NCBI GenBank assembly: GCA_016870935.1
Contig: VGAB01000002.1
Coordinates: 1 to 64,000, forward strand
DNA from: Actinomycetota bacterium
Lineage (GTDB): Bacteria; Actinomycetota; Acidimicrobiia; Acidimicrobiales; Ilumatobacteraceae
Direction: 5' to 3'
DNA: 64,000 nt
The notes under the pieces are model-generated. The model worked only from the letters and a program-made list of their open reading frames with translations, was not told where the DNA came from and did no database searches. The position numbers and the translations under genes are program-made. Positions 16,336 to 26,891 of this stretch are shown here, piece by piece (position 1 is the first letter of the stretch; every line of letters begins with the position of its first letter).

Positions 16336-17336
16336 GAGGGTCGACCGACGATCGCGTCGATTGTGGTCTTTGCCAACGCGGCCGAAACACTCGTGTCGAT
16401 CATCATCGTGTCGGTCACCACGCAACGCATGCCGAGCGCCTGAATCTCATCTTTCAAACCCGCGTCGGCACTATCGATTATCAGCGTCGAGGCGACCTTC
16501 GAATAAATTTTTGCGACCCCGAGCGCCGACGACTCGTGACCCAGTTCGTTGAGCATCCGGTCTGCCGGGCCCTTGATCGCGCGACCACCGACGATCGGCG
16601 AAATCGCCACGACTCGTTCGCGGTTCTTTCGCAGCGTCTCGTCGACCAAGGGCAATGCACGAATCGGCCCGATCGAAACGATCGGATTCGACGGCGCGAT
16701 CACGATCGCCCCGGCGTTGTTCAACTGCGCGAGGCCGTTTGGTTTTGCCGAGTCGACGCCGTCGAAAGCCACCGACCGCACGGCGACGCCATGTTTGTAT
16801 TTCACGAAATACTCCTGAAAACTGATCACATCGCCCGCTTTTCCGGCGATGCAGTCTTCGGCGAGTTCAACCAGGGTGGACACAGCATCATCGGTCATCG
16901 GCAAAATCTGCTGCTCGAGATCCCATGCCCGCGCGATTTCGGCCGCGATCTGGCTCGCGCCCGCGCCTTCGATGCGACGCGCGGTTCGATAAAAGTGCGT
17001 GGCGAGATCTTTGTCGCCGAGGTTGAACCAGTCGGGCGCGGCGTCAGAATTTTCGGGTCGCACCTCGACATATTTTTTCAGCGAATCCATCGCGCGCCAC
17101 GACTCGTCGCTCAAGCCCCAACCCCGTTGCGCGTCGATCGCGTGGGCGAGCGTATAGACGACCGTGTCGATGTCGGGCGAAATGTTCAAACCGTGCAGGG
17201 TCGTGTCGTCGCCGGTGTTGACTATCACCGTCGTGGCGCGTGGTTCATTGACGAGCGCGAGTCCGCGCAAGAAGCGTGCTGCACCCACGCCCCCAGCAAG
17301 CACGACGATCGGGAGCGAACTTTTTTTCGCGTTCAC
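16332..17336 (-). CDS. cofD: 2-phospho-L-lactate transferase CofD (FbiA)
   Basis: A 334-residue CofD/FbiA enzyme that joins the lactyl or enolpyruvyl phosphate unit to the deazaflavin Fo in F420 synthesis. It begins VVLAGGVGAARFLRGL and contains VNTGDDTTLHGLNISPDIDTV, both family hallmarks. The GTG at 17336 is preferred over an upstream ATG at 17411 because it precedes the first conserved strand directly and has a TACGCT hexamer eight bases before it. Divergent from gmd. The deazaflavin (Fo) and guanylyltransferase genes are not in the window. Confidence 0.93.
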   Translation of the reverse strand: MNAKKSSLPIVVLAGGVGAARFLRGLALVNEPRATTVIVNTGDDTTLHGLNISPDIDTVVYTLAHAIDAQRGWGLSDESWRAMDSLKKYVEVRPENSDAAPDWFNLGDKDLATHFYRTARRIEGAGASQIAAEIARAWDLEQQILPMTDDAVSTLVELAEDCIAGKAGDVISFQEYFVKYKHGVAVRSVAFDGVDSAKPNGLAQLNNAGAIVIAPSNPIVSIGPIRALPLVDETLRKNRERVVAISPIVGGRAIKGPADRMLNELGHESSALGVAKIYSKVASTLIIDSADAGLKDEIQALGMRCVVTDTMMIDTSVSAALAKTTIDAIVGRPS

Positions 17337-17344
17337 GACTATTG

Positions 17345-17371
17345 AGCGTACGGCTGAACAACCACTAGATT
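17345..17371. promoter_or_regulatory. Divergent promoter region cofD / gmd
   Basis: In the 46 bases between the two start codons, TACGCT (minus strand, 17350-17345) lies eight bases before the cofD GTG and TAGATT (plus strand, 17366-17371) lies 11 bases before the gmd ATG. Both fit a -10 hexamer; the gmd mRNA would have only a very short leader. Confidence 0.45.
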
Positions 17372-17382
17372 GATAAGTCGTT

Positions 17383-18366
17383 ATGGCAAAGGCGCTGATC
17401 ACCGGTATCACCGGTCAGGACGGTCGCCATCTCGCAGAATTCTTGCACGCCAAGGGATACGAGGTCTTCGGTCTCGTCAAGGGCCAGAACAACCCCAAAG
17501 CCGAGTCGATTCGCGACGAGTTTCCGTTCGTGCAGCTCGTGCCGGGCGATTTGGCCGATTTTTCGAGCCTCGTCAGCGCACTCGAAATGTCGCAGGCCGA
17601 CGAGGTCTACAACCTCGGTGCGATTTCGTTCGTCGCGATGTCGTTCAACCAGGCCGAGTTGACGGGAAACATCACGGGTTTGGGCGTCTTGCGCATGCTC
17701 GAGGCGATTCGCCTCGTGGGTGGTGCGCGAAAGAATCCGATTCGTTTTTACCAGGCTTCGTCGTCGGAGATGTTCGGCAAGGTCCGTGAGACTCCACAGA
17801 CCGAGATGACGCCTTTTCATCCGCGTTCGCCCTACGGCGTGGCGAAAGTTTTCGCCCACGACATCACGGTCAACTATCGCGAGAGTTACGACATGTTCGC
17901 GTGCTCGGGAATATTGTTCAACCACGAGGGTCCGCGGCGCGGTCTCGAATTCGTGACGCGAAAGATCACCAACTCGGTCGCGCGCATCAAACTCGGACTG
18001 CAGAACGAACTGGTCCTCGGCAACCTAGAGGCGAAACGCGACTGGGGTTACGCGGGCGACTACGTCGAGGCGATGTGGATGATGCTGCAACAACCCAAAG
18101 CGGACGACTTCGTGGTGGCCACGGGCGTCGCGCATTCGATCGAGCAACTTCTCGAAGTGGCCTTCGCCGCGGCCGAACTGAAAGATTGGCGCAAATATGT
18201 GCGCCAAGACAAGCGTTTCTTCAGACCGGCCGAGGTCGATTTGTTGATCGGCGACGCGACCAAGGCGCGCACGAAGTTGGGCTGGAGTCCGAAAGTTGAT
18301 TTCAATCAGTTGATCGAAATGATGGTGCGCCACGACCTCAATTACGAGTCGAAACGCGCAAAATAG
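17383..18366 (+). CDS. gmd: GDP-mannose 4,6-dehydratase
   Basis: A 327-residue extended SDR that converts GDP-mannose to GDP-4-keto-6-deoxymannose. The family start [19 protein letters not shown], the [11 protein letters not shown] active-site strand with catalytic Thr/Ser-Glu, and the [11 protein letters not shown] Tyr/Lys pair are all present, as is FNHEGPRRG. With manB, manC and fcl it completes a route to GDP-L-fucose, and the product could also give GDP-rhamnose. It overlaps the convergent flippase by 29 bases. Confidence 0.95.
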   Translation: MAKALITGITGQDGRHLAEFLHAKGYEVFGLVKGQNNPKAESIRDEFPFVQLVPGDLADFSSLVSALEMSQADEVYNLGAISFVAMSFNQAELTGNITGLGVLRMLEAIRLVGGARKNPIRFYQASSSEMFGKVRETPQTEMTPFHPRSPYGVAKVFAHDITVNYRESYDMFACSGILFNHEGPRRGLEFVTRKITNSVARIKLGLQNELVLGNLEAKRDWGYAGDYVEAMWMMLQQPKADDFVVATGVAHSIEQLLEVAFAAAELKDWRKYVRQDKRFFRPAEVDLLIGDATKARTKLGWSPKVDFNQLIEMMVRHDLNYESKRAK

Positions 18367-19627
18367 ATCTCAGACTCAAGCCGAAAGACGCGAGAGCCAC
18401 GGTCGAACTGACCACCAGCGCAACTTCGACGCGCAAGAACAGTTCGTCGCTCGCTTGCCATGCGCAAACCACATAACTGACGAACGCGAGCACCCAACCG
18501 AGCGCCACATGACGGTGACCGTTCAAGGCGATCACCGCCTGGGCGATGGCCAAGGCCATCATGTAGATGGCACTCGCCAATGCCAGCAGGGTCATCGTGC
18601 GTCGGTCGATGCCACCTTCATAAACGAGCTCGAGAACATATGGCCCGATCAGGAACGCGCCGACGGTGCCGAGCAGGCCGACACCAACCACGAGAACCAC
18701 GAGTTTTTTGAAACCGATCTTGAACTCGACCAGATCGCCGCGCGCGGCGAGGCGGGCCAGGCGCGGCAGCAGCGCGGCTTGAACCGCTTGGAACAAAAAC
18801 AGCGGCACCCTTGTCAGCAAAACGGCGTTGCCGAATTGCGTGACCCGGATCGCGTCGGTCTTGTCGCCGACGAGGTCGACGGTGATCGGTCCGGCGTTGA
18901 CCAGCGCGGCGGCAAAAATCGAACCGCCGAGCAACCAGACAAGATTCTCGGTGACCTCAGACCAGGTCGCGCTCGGTCCGTCGTGCCATCGCAGTCGCCT
19001 CGCCCCGAAAACGATCGCTACGCCGACGATCGGAGTGACGACGATGACCAGGGCGTAGGTCGTGAGTTGCGTGATGCCGACCGCCAACAAAATCGCGCAC
19101 GCCACGACCCGGATCGCGCCGTCGGCACCGACGATGAAACCATATTCGCCGAACCTGCCCAAACCAGAAGAGAGACCCTTCGTGAAGTAGAGCAGGCCGT
19201 AGGTGCCGATCGCGATCGCCAGGCTGACAGTGACTATCAAGTTGCCCTCGAACAAATCGCCCGTTATCAACGGCGAGAGAATTGCGATCAAAACAACGAG
19301 GAAGATCGCGATTGAAAGACAAAGCAGCGCGACTTTTTTCACCACCGGCCCGACACCCTGGTTGAGCGCGCGTCGGTGCGCCACCGCGCGACTCAACTCT
19401 TGTTCGACCGGCAGGAAAAAGCCGGGTGCGATCGCGAACATCACGAACCACAACGACACCAGGGGCTTGAACTTTTCTTGGCCGAGCGCCTCCTGACCAA
19501 TCTTGAAGAAAATATAAATCGTCACGCCGGCGATCAGAAGACCGGTGCCGATCGAGAATGTTCCCTCGGGTATCGCGCCGCGCTTGGGTTCTGTCGCCAA
19601 CGACTCGTCAATTGGGTGTTGCGACAT
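18338..19627 (-). CDS. Polysaccharide flippase-like membrane protein (Wzx/MOP superfamily)
   Basis: A 429-residue polytopic membrane protein with about 12 hydrophobic helices, beginning after a short polar tail. The pattern [34 protein letters not shown] resembles the MOP/Wzx flippase core. It probably moves a lipid-linked glycan across the membrane; the local glycosyltransferases are its likely suppliers. The ATG at 19627 ([10 protein letters not shown]) is chosen over an upstream start whose extra 33 residues run through the promoter of the divergent GT2 gene. Confidence 0.8.
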   Translation of the reverse strand: MSQHPIDESLATEPKRGAIPEGTFSIGTGLLIAGVTIYIFFKIGQEALGQEKFKPLVSLWFVMFAIAPGFFLPVEQELSRAVAHRRALNQGVGPVVKKVALLCLSIAIFLVVLIAILSPLITGDLFEGNLIVTVSLAIAIGTYGLLYFTKGLSSGLGRFGEYGFIVGADGAIRVVACAILLAVGITQLTTYALVIVVTPIVGVAIVFGARRLRWHDGPSATWSEVTENLVWLLGGSIFAAALVNAGPITVDLVGDKTDAIRVTQFGNAVLLTRVPLFLFQAVQAALLPRLARLAARGDLVEFKIGFKKLVVLVVGVGLLGTVGAFLIGPYVLELVYEGGIDRRTMTLLALASAIYMMALAIAQAVIALNGHRHVALGWVLAFVSYVVCAWQASDELFLRVEVALVVSSTVALASFGLSLRSILRVSTRN

Positions 19628-19659
19628 CGCCTCAAGGTTAGTAGTTGGTCGCAAATTAG

Positions 19660-19665
19660 TAGTCT
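19660..19665 (+). promoter_or_regulatory. Candidate leaderless -10 (TAGTCT) of the GT2 gene
   Basis: TAGTCT ends nine bases before the GTG at 19675, in the 47-base divergent region upstream of the flippase. Confidence 0.5.
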
Positions 19666-19674
19666 GAATGCACA

Positions 19675-22600
19675 GTGAGTCAAGAGTCAGCGCAAGAATC
19701 TTCAACCCAAACTGTTTCTGCACCACCCGTCGTCACGGCGATGGTCGTGCACCAGCCGGGCACGTGGTTCGACGAGGTCTTGTCGGGCTTGTCCGCGCAG
19801 GACTACCCGAACCTGAGCCATATTTTTTTCGTCACGACGCCGATTGTCGACGGCGTCGCCGACACGAACGAGGCGAGCCGTTTATCGAGCCAGATAACGG
19901 GCACCCTTGCGGGTGCGGTGGTGCGCGTGGTCGAGGGCAACCCCGGCTTTGGTCGCCTGGTCAACGAGACGCAACGAATCGTCGAGGGCCAGGGCGGCCT
20001 GTTTTGCGTGATGCACGACGATGTCGCCCTGATGCCCAACACGATTCGGCTGTTGGTCGAGGAGTTGTTCGTCTCGAACGCCGCCGTCGTCGCCCCGAAA
20101 CTCAGTGAATGGCAATCGCCACAGACCTTGCAATCGGTGGGTTTCGGCGTCGATCGTTGCGGCGAGGTGGATCCGTTCATCGAGATCGGCGAGCGAGACC
20201 AAGAACAACACGACGCCGTGCGCGACGTGTTTTTCGTGAGTTCGGCGTGCATGCTCGTGCGCGCAGATTTGTTTCGTGAGTTAGGTGGATTCAGCCCCGA
20301 CATCACTTTTTTCGGCGAAGATCTCGAGTTCTGCTGGCGTGCCCATCTGGGTGGGGCGCGAGTTCTCATCGCACCTAACGCGGTGGCGCGACACATCAGG
20401 GCGTTCGAGACCCGCGCGGCTTCTCCGGTTTCCCAGACCATCGTCGCCCAGAACCGTGCCCGCACGGTGGCGACTCTCACGAGTCGATTGCAGTTGCCTT
20501 TCGTCTGGTTGCAGATGCTGCTCGTCTCGACGCTCGAGACATTCGTCGGCGTATTTTCAGGAACTTTCCGCGAGTCGCTGGCGAGCCTGCGTGCAACTTT
20601 GGGTCTGGTTTTCGACGGGCTCTATGTTTGGCGACGCCGATCCACGGTGCGACCGTTGCGTCGGGTGGCGGCGAGCGATATCGCCAAGCTTCAGGTCAAG
20701 GGCTCGGCTCGGTTGACCCGTTTCATCAGGCACCGTCGCGCCCTGGCCAGTCAAGAGATCGTGTTGCTCGCCGATTCGAGAAAGCGCTGGAAACAGAGTT
20801 CAACCCGAACCGCGGGTGTCGTGATGCTGGTTTTCTTCTTGCTCGTGTTGGTCGGTAGCCGCAAGATCATTTTCGATTCTTCGCGCGTGGTGGGCGAAAT
20901 GCTTCCGTTTGACGGGGGTTCGCCCACGACTGGCGCGATGTTCGCCAACTTCGTCTCGGGTTGGTGGGCGAGCGGGTTCGGCGAGGCGGCGGCCAACCCG
21001 ACCGGATTGTTTTTGGTCGCACTCGGGACGCTGGCGACGTTTGGCAACCCCGCGGCGTTGCAAACTTTGATGATCATCGGATCGATTTTCGTCGGTTTGA
21101 TCGGCATGTGGCGACTATGCGGCGCCTTCGGCAACACCCGTGTTCGACTCGCCGGTTCGGTCGTCTATGCGGCGTTGCCGTTGTCGTATGAATCGATTTC
21201 ACGCGGCAGGTTCTCGGCTTTGCTTTGCATCGCGACCGTGCCGTGGTTGTTCGATCTTTTGAATCGATATCTCGAAACACCGAAGGGTGCAATCGTGCGA
21301 CGCACGCAACTGGTCGCCGGCGCAATTTTGATTTTGGGTCTCGTCTTCGCTTTCACCTCGAGCATCGTCGTCGTCTCGTCACTCGGGCTCGGATTATGGG
21401 GTGTCGGTTCGATTCTGGGCGGCGCGACGATTCGAGAATTTTTATTGATCATCTCGATCGGCATCTTGAGCATTGTCGGTTCGGTATTGATCAACCTGCC
21501 GTGGTCTTTGCATTTCGTCGCCGACGACTGGTGGGCGTTGTTGGCGGGCGACCAGGGGGTGACGAACCGCGACCTGGGCTTGGGTTCGCTGGCTCGACTC
21601 GATTTCGGCAACATGCGTCTCGGGTTTCTGGTGTTGACGACATATTTCTGCGTGATCTGCGCGTTGATCGTGGCGACGACATGGCGGCGACTTTGGGCGG
21701 TTCGTGCCGCCGTTTTGGTCGTCGGCGCGCTGATGTTGGTCGTGCTCGACGATCGCGGAGTTTTGCCGTTTCAAATCGCCGAGCCGGCGGCGATGTTGGC
21801 GATGGTCGCGTGCGGGTTGGCGATCGCCGTGGCGGTGTGCGTGAGCGTGTTTGTCGAGACGAACTTGAGCCGTGAATCCGACTGGCGCCGCGCGCTCGCG
21901 TTGATCGTGCCCGTGGCGATCTTCATGGGTGTGGTGCCCGCCGCGTTGAGCGTCACCGATGGGCGCTGGAATCAACCCGAAACCACCGTCGCCTCGCTTT
22001 TGGTGCAGTTGCCAGAACAACCACGCGAGGGCAACTATCGAACATTGTTCGTCGGCGACCGAGAATTGTTGCCCGTCTCGACGAATCTGATCAACGAAAA
22101 AATCTCATACGGTGTCGTCGACGACGGGCCGTTAAACATCGCCTCAATTTGGGCGCCACAGCACACGCCGATGAATGCGAGCGTCGAAGCGGCCATCAAT
22201 TCGCTTCTCGCGCAAGACACGATTCGGGTGGGTCGGTTGGTTTCGCCGTTGGCGATTCGGTATCTCGTCGTGCCGCTCGGCGCAGAGAGCACGGTCGAAG
22301 CGCGCCGTTTGGTCGACGCGATGGCCAGCCAGTTGGATCTGCGGCGCACTTATTTTGCCCGCGATCTGGTGATCTACGAAAACACGTCCTGGCTTCCGAT
22401 CGTCAGCGTGTTGGATCAAGAATCGGCGGTGATCAGTGAGCAGGCGTCGGTGTCATCGTTCGGCGGTCGAGAACTCAAATCTGCCGGGGCGCTTTTGGTC
22501 GACAAGAACACGGTGGCCCAGAAAAAGATCAAGTCTCGGTTTTCCGGTGGCACCGTGCACATAGCGGTGCCGTTCGACGATGGCTGGCGTCTGCAAATTG

Positions 22601-22791
22601 ACGGGGCAAAACTGGCACCTCGCGCGGCGTTTGGCGCGTCGACCGCGTTCGACGCGCCGATCGCGGGCGTCGTCGCTTTGAACTACGAGACATCGCGTCT
22701 TCGGTATCTGTTCCTGGCCCTGCAGGCGTTGGTCTGGTTGGTGCTGTTGATCTTGGCGGCGAACTACTCGCGATTCCGAAACCGAATATGA
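19675..22791 (+). CDS. Giant GT2 glycosyltransferase with multi-pass membrane domain
   Basis: A 1038-residue three-part protein. Residues about 20-300 are a GT2 (GT-A) domain with the metal-binding CVMHDDVAL and the acceptor-side FFGEDLEFCWRAHLGGARV. From about 375 to 760 come a dozen or so hydrophobic helices. Residues about 770-985 form a soluble, presumably outside domain, closed by a last helix near 1005-1030. Such fusions in actinobacteria are tied to cell-wall glycan or glycolipid assembly. It starts with GTG and overlaps the DUF5719 gene as ATGA. The sugar and acceptor are unknown. Confidence 0.85.
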   Translation: MSQESAQESSTQTVSAPPVVTAMVVHQPGTWFDEVLSGLSAQDYPNLSHIFFVTTPIVDGVADTNEASRLSSQITGTLAGAVVRVVEGNPGFGRLVNETQRIVEGQGGLFCVMHDDVALMPNTIRLLVEELFVSNAAVVAPKLSEWQSPQTLQSVGFGVDRCGEVDPFIEIGERDQEQHDAVRDVFFVSSACMLVRADLFRELGGFSPDITFFGEDLEFCWRAHLGGARVLIAPNAVARHIRAFETRAASPVSQTIVAQNRARTVATLTSRLQLPFVWLQMLLVSTLETFVGVFSGTFRESLASLRATLGLVFDGLYVWRRRSTVRPLRRVAASDIAKLQVKGSARLTRFIRHRRALASQEIVLLADSRKRWKQSSTRTAGVVMLVFFLLVLVGSRKIIFDSSRVVGEMLPFDGGSPTTGAMFANFVSGWWASGFGEAAANPTGLFLVALGTLATFGNPAALQTLMIIGSIFVGLIGMWRLCGAFGNTRVRLAGSVVYAALPLSYESISRGRFSALLCIATVPWLFDLLNRYLETPKGAIVRRTQLVAGAILILGLVFAFTSSIVVVSSLGLGLWGVGSILGGATIREFLLIISIGILSIVGSVLINLPWSLHFVADDWWALLAGDQGVTNRDLGLGSLARLDFGNMRLGFLVLTTYFCVICALIVATTWRRLWAVRAAVLVVGALMLVVLDDRGVLPFQIAEPAAMLAMVACGLAIAVAVCVSVFVETNLSRESDWRRALALIVPVAIFMGVVPAALSVTDGRWNQPETTVASLLVQLPEQPREGNYRTLFVGDRELLPVSTNLINEKISYGVVDDGPLNIASIWAPQHTPMNASVEAAINSLLAQDTIRVGRLVSPLAIRYLVVPLGAESTVEARRLVDAMASQLDLRRTYFARDLVIYENTSWLPIVSVLDQESAVISEQASVSSFGGRELKSAGALLVDKNTVAQKKIKSRFSGGTVHIAVPFDDGWRLQIDGAKLAPRAAFGASTAFDAPIAGVVALNYETSRLRYLFLALQALVWLVLLILAANYSRFRNRI

Positions 22792-24299
22792 AAAAGATCG
22801 AGATCCGCTTCTTCTCGGCGGTCGTGTTGTTGGTCGCCGCCCTGGTCGCGTCGTTTGTCGTCGACAACCGAAGCGACCCGACCGACGAGGTCGGCGAGTC
22901 CGGCGAGTCGCAGGTGAGCGACGTCTCGGCGACGATGCCCGAGGTGGGCGCAGCGGCGCAGAGCCAATCGGCATGGTTCTGCCCGGGGGTGCCCGCCAAC
23001 GACAAAACCGTTTCTGGTGAAATTCTGGTCGCCAATTCGACCGAAACGCCGATCAACGGAAAGATAACTTTTTACTCCACAGACAAAAAGCCGGTTTCTG
23101 CGCTGCTCGTCATTCAACCGTTTTCGCAGGGCGTTTTCGACGCAACCGGTGGACGACGCGACAGGTTCGTGAGCGCGGTGGTCGAACTCGACAACTCGTT
23201 TGCGGCGGTCGAGCAGAGAATCGTCCACCCCGCGGGCGACTCGGTGGCTTTGTGCGCCAACAGACCCTCCGACAAGTGGTTCTTTGCCGACGGCTTCACC
23301 GGTGCCGACAGCACCTTCGAAATCGTGCTCACAAATCCCTATCCCGACGCAACTGTTGTCGACATAAGTTTCGTCACCGCCGAGGGCCGACGCGATCCGA
23401 TTTCGCTCAAGGGCGTGGTGCTCGAACCCGAGAGCGTCTATTCGTTGTCGATGGGCGACCAGGGTGCGCGCAACGAGGCGGTGTTGGCCGTCGCGATCAG
23501 GGCCACGACCGGCCGATTCGTGGCGGGCAAGATGCAACATTTTTTGGGTCGAGGTCGACTCGGATATTCGTCTTCGCTTGGTGCACCCACCACAAGTCGC
23601 CAGTGGTGGTTCGCCGACGGCCAGAAAGACATCGACGTCGACGAACAACTTGTTGTTTTCAACCCGACCGACAACGACAAGTCGGTCAGCGTCGCTTTCT
23701 TGACCGGCGCGGGAGACGAAGTTTTCAGGGAGCCGCTCGTCTTGACGATTCCGGCGGGCCGCGTGACGATCTTGGCCACCTCGAGTTTGCCCGCGATCAC
23801 CGACGGTCGCTACGGAATTGTCGTGACGAGCATCAACGATGATTTCGTCGCCGCGAGTTCTGGCGAAGATCGAGAGTTCGTGGTCGTCGAACACGTGCTG
23901 TCGCGCAAAGTCGCAAAAAAAACCGGCACGACGGTGTCGTTCGGTGTGCCGAGCGGCTCGCCGTCGAAAACCTGGACGATCGCGGGTGGCCTTGCGACTG
24001 CGGGAGGGCAATTCATCGTCGCCAACACGACATCGGTGGATGCGGTGCTCAAAGTATCGAGCGTCGGCCCGGCAGGGGTCGTCGCCTTGGACGGATTAGA
24101 AAACTTGGGACTGGGTTCCTCGGCCGTCTTGGCGATCAAGATTCCCGCGACGGCGGCCAACCTGCAGTTGATCATCGAGTCCGATGTCGAAATCGTCGTG
24201 CAACGAGAACTGAGTCGCGGCCACGATCTGGTGGGGCACTCGAGTGTCTTGGCGTTGCCCTATCGTTCGAGCAATCCGGCCGTTGAAACGGGCGAATAA
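22788..24299 (+). CDS. DUF5719 family envelope protein
   Basis: A 503-residue protein with one N-terminal signal-anchor helix (FFSAVVLLVAALVASFVV) followed by repeated beta-sandwich-like modules in the 60-490 range; motifs such as WWFADGQ and KWFFADGFTG recur. This fits DUF5719, an actinobacterial extracytoplasmic family of unknown role. It is coupled by ATGA to the GT2 gene and by a one-base TAATG overlap to the thioredoxin gene, so all three are one operon. Probably exposed outside the membrane next to the GT2 protein. Confidence 0.8.
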   Translation: MKKIEIRFFSAVVLLVAALVASFVVDNRSDPTDEVGESGESQVSDVSATMPEVGAAAQSQSAWFCPGVPANDKTVSGEILVANSTETPINGKITFYSTDKKPVSALLVIQPFSQGVFDATGGRRDRFVSAVVELDNSFAAVEQRIVHPAGDSVALCANRPSDKWFFADGFTGADSTFEIVLTNPYPDATVVDISFVTAEGRRDPISLKGVVLEPESVYSLSMGDQGARNEAVLAVAIRATTGRFVAGKMQHFLGRGRLGYSSSLGAPTTSRQWWFADGQKDIDVDEQLVVFNPTDNDKSVSVAFLTGAGDEVFREPLVLTIPAGRVTILATSSLPAITDGRYGIVVTSINDDFVAASSGEDREFVVVEHVLSRKVAKKTGTTVSFGVPSGSPSKTWTIAGGLATAGGQFIVANTTSVDAVLKVSSVGPAGVVALDGLENLGLGSSAVLAIKIPATAANLQLIIESDVEIVVQRELSRGHDLVGHSSVLALPYRSSNPAVETGE

Positions 24300-24769
24300 T
24301 GGCCAAGACGATTCTTGCGCTGGCAGTGTTGCTTGCGGCCGCAATAGCGGGATACGTCGTGCGCAAGAAAAAGCCCGACGCCCCGGTTCAGGTTCGCGGT
24401 TCGGTGCCGAGTCAGGTCGACCGACAAGATTTCAGCGAGGCGAACAAACACTGGTTGGTCGCCGTCTTCACCTCGTCGACGTGCGACGCATGCCGCGATG
24501 TGGCCCAAAAAGCGCGGGTGGTGGCCAGCAACGAGGTCGCCGTGCAGATAATCGACTTTGTCGAGATGGGCGAGTTGCACAAACGATACGAGATCGACTC
24601 GGTGCCGACCACGCTCATCGCCGATTCGAAAGGCGTGGTCATGTTCGCCACCGTCGGCCCGGTCACCGCCACCGACTTGTGGGCGGCGTTGGCCAGGTGT
24701 CGTGATCCGCAACTACTGAACGACATCGCGACCTGCGACAAACACGGCCGCGAACCTTCGACGAGCTAG
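24299..24769 (+). CDS. Membrane-anchored thioredoxin-like protein
   Basis: A 156-residue protein with an N-terminal helix (ILALAVLLAAAIAGYVV) and a thioredoxin fold. The active site is CDAC (FTSSTCDACRDV, about residue 60) and the cis-Pro motif is SVPTTLI. Outside the membrane it would reduce or exchange disulfides, perhaps in its DUF5719 partner encoded just before it. CDAC differs from the usual CGPC, so its redox potential cannot be guessed. It ends overlapping the convergent ftsH by four bases. Confidence 0.85.
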   Translation: MAKTILALAVLLAAAIAGYVVRKKKPDAPVQVRGSVPSQVDRQDFSEANKHWLVAVFTSSTCDACRDVAQKARVVASNEVAVQIIDFVEMGELHKRYEIDSVPTTLIADSKGVVMFATVGPVTATDLWAALARCRDPQLLNDIATCDKHGREPSTS

Positions 24770-26772
24770 TTCTCTTTGGTCTCCGACGGGTTCGGCGACT
24801 TCTTGGGTGAGGGCTCGACGATTTGTGGTCGACCCAGACCTTCTTGTACCAATCGGGCGACCGCTGGTCCGTCGATGGTTTCTTGCTCAAGCAACGCCTG
24901 CGCCACCAAATCGAGGCCCGCGCGATTTTTTTCGAGCAGCGTCTTGGCACGGCTCTCTTGCTCGCGAAGGATCGTCGCAATTTCCGTGTCGATCATTCGC
25001 GCCGTTTCGTCGGAATATTCGCGCCCGTTGGTCATCAAGTCTTCGCCCAAGAAGACCTGTTGCTGCGAACTCCAGGCCATCGGACCAACCGCGTCGCTCA
25101 TGCCCCACTCGCGCACCATTCGACGCGCGATAGAAGTCGCCTGTTCGAGATCGTTGGCCGCGCCGCTGTTCAAATGGCCGAACACGATCATTTCCGCGAC
25201 TCGTCCGCCCATCGCCTTGCAGATCATGTCCTTGAAATAGTCGCGCGAGTAGGTGTGTCGTTCTTCGGGCAACGTCCAGGTCACGCCGAGCGCCATGCCG
25301 CGCGGCAAGATCGTCACCTTGTGCAACGGGTCGCTGTTCGGCAACACCGTGGCCAAAACCGCATGACCGCCTTCGTGATAGGCCGTCGCCCGTTTTTCTT
25401 CGGCGTTGAGAATCAGGCTCTCGCGACGCGCGCCCATGATCACGCGGTCACGCGCGTTCTCGAAGTCGATGTGTTCGATGACTTTCGAGCCTCGTCGCAC
25501 GGCAAGTAGCGCCGCCTCATTGACCAAGTTGGCGAGATCCGCACCGCTCATGCCCGGGGTCGCCTTGGCCATCGTGTCGAGCACGACATCGTCGCCCATT
25601 CGCTTGCCCTTCGAGTGAACGGTCAAGATCGCCAGGCGTTCTTCGCACTCGGGCAACGGCATGATCACCTGACGGTCGAACCGACCGGGGCGCAGAAGGG
25701 CCGCGTCGAGAATGTCGGGGCGGTTCGTCGCCGCCATCACGATCACACCCTCGCTGGTTTCAAAACCGTCCATTTCGGCGAGAAGTTGGTTGAGGGTTTG
25801 CTCGCGTTCGTCGTGACCGCCGCCCAAACCCGCGCCGCGCTTGCGACCGATCGAGTCGATTTCGTCGACGAAGATGATCGCCCGTCCCATCTTGCGCGCC
25901 TGTTGAAACAGGTCTCGCACGCGGCTCGCTCCGACGCCGACGAACATCTCCATGAAATCTGAACCCGTTACCGAGAGAAAGCCGACCCCCGCTTCGCCCG
26001 CCACCGCGCGCGCGAAAAGAGTTTTGCCGGTGCCCGGCGGGCCGACCAGCAGCACACCCTTGGGTACTCGCGCGCCGATCTCTTTGAAATTCTCGGGCAT
26101 CCTCAAAAAATCGACGACCTCGCGAATTTCTTGCTTGACGCCGTCATAGCCGGCCACATCGGCGAAAGTCGTGGCTGGTTTGTCGGCGTTGTAGTTTTTC
26201 GCCCTGCTTCGGCCGATCGACATGATGCTGCCGGCCTGGCCCATCGCCCGTCGTTGCATCCAGACGAAGAAACCCATTATCAATACGAACGGCAACAACA
26301 ACGGAATCAAGTTCGTGAAGAAGTTTCCTTGCGGAGTCGAGTAGTCGTAGTCCACGCCTTTTTGTTTGAGCAGGGTTTCGTCGGCGTCCGAGAGCGCGAC
26401 CGCGCCGGTGGTGACGAATTCACTGCCATCTTTCAGGGTTCCGCTGATCTGGTTCGAAAGATTGTTGATCTGAACTTTTTGAATCTGACCGCGCTCGACC
26501 AGATCGAGAAACTCGGTGTAGGTGAGTTTCGTCGCCGTCGATGTCTGCCAGATTCTCGGCCCTGCGATGAGCACGAGCACCACCGCGATGATCGCCCAAG
26601 TCGCCCAACGCGGCATGCTCGGCCGGTCGTTGTCGTTGGACGGTTTCGAATTTTGGCGAGAAAATTTCGGCGATTTTTTGCCTGCAAATTTCATCGACTT
26701 CTTTTGCGTGTTCGGCTTTCGTCTCGGCGACGAAGGCGTTGACGGTGGTGGCGGGGGAGGAAGTTTTGTCAC
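24766..26772 (-). CDS. ftsH: ATP-dependent zinc metalloprotease FtsH
   Basis: A 668-residue membrane AAA+ protease for membrane-protein quality control. After a Pro-rich, basic cytoplasmic tail (residues 1-52) come TM1 (about 55-75), a periplasmic-side domain, TM2 near 160, the AAA module with Walker A GPPGTGKT and [22 protein letters not shown], and the M41 protease with HEGGH and the third zinc ligand in [11 protein letters not shown]. Length is normal for actinobacteria. The GTG start has a TAGCAT -10 candidate seven bases upstream. It is a single transcription unit. Confidence 0.96.
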   Translation of the reverse strand: MTKLPPPPPPSTPSSPRRKPNTQKKSMKFAGKKSPKFSRQNSKPSNDNDRPSMPRWATWAIIAVVLVLIAGPRIWQTSTATKLTYTEFLDLVERGQIQKVQINNLSNQISGTLKDGSEFVTTGAVALSDADETLLKQKGVDYDYSTPQGNFFTNLIPLLLPFVLIMGFFVWMQRRAMGQAGSIMSIGRSRAKNYNADKPATTFADVAGYDGVKQEIREVVDFLRMPENFKEIGARVPKGVLLVGPPGTGKTLFARAVAGEAGVGFLSVTGSDFMEMFVGVGASRVRDLFQQARKMGRAIIFVDEIDSIGRKRGAGLGGGHDEREQTLNQLLAEMDGFETSEGVIVMAATNRPDILDAALLRPGRFDRQVIMPLPECEERLAILTVHSKGKRMGDDVVLDTMAKATPGMSGADLANLVNEAALLAVRRGSKVIEHIDFENARDRVIMGARRESLILNAEEKRATAYHEGGHAVLATVLPNSDPLHKVTILPRGMALGVTWTLPEERHTYSRDYFKDMICKAMGGRVAEMIVFGHLNSGAANDLEQATSIARRMVREWGMSDAVGPMAWSSQQQVFLGEDLMTNGREYSDETARMIDTEIATILREQESRAKTLLEKNRAGLDLVAQALLEQETIDGPAVARLVQEGLGRPQIVEPSPKKSPNPSETKEN

Positions 26773-26779
26773 GAGTTCA

Positions 26780-26785
26780 ATGCTA
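26780..26785 (-). promoter_or_regulatory. Leaderless -10 (TAGCAT) of ftsH
   Basis: On the minus strand TAGCAT ends seven bases before the GTG of ftsH. Confidence 0.6.
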
Positions 26786-26879
26786 CGAGCCGATGCCCGA
26801 ACCGACGAGAGCAGTTTTCGGCCACGGGTAGGTGAAACTCGCGCCTCAAAGAATCCACTATGGCGATTGGCACATCAAT

Positions 26880-26885
26880 TAAACT
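26880..26885 (+). promoter_or_regulatory. Leaderless -10 (TAAACT) of the DUF3499 gene
   Basis: TAAACT ends six bases before the ATG at 26892. Confidence 0.6.
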
Positions 26886-26891
26886 GTTTTC

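Noticed and set aside
22764-24011. 415-residue minus-strand frame opposite the DUF5719 gene
   Set aside because: Composition is typical of a shadow (Arg/His/Gly-rich), and the plus-strand gene is well supported by operon overlaps.
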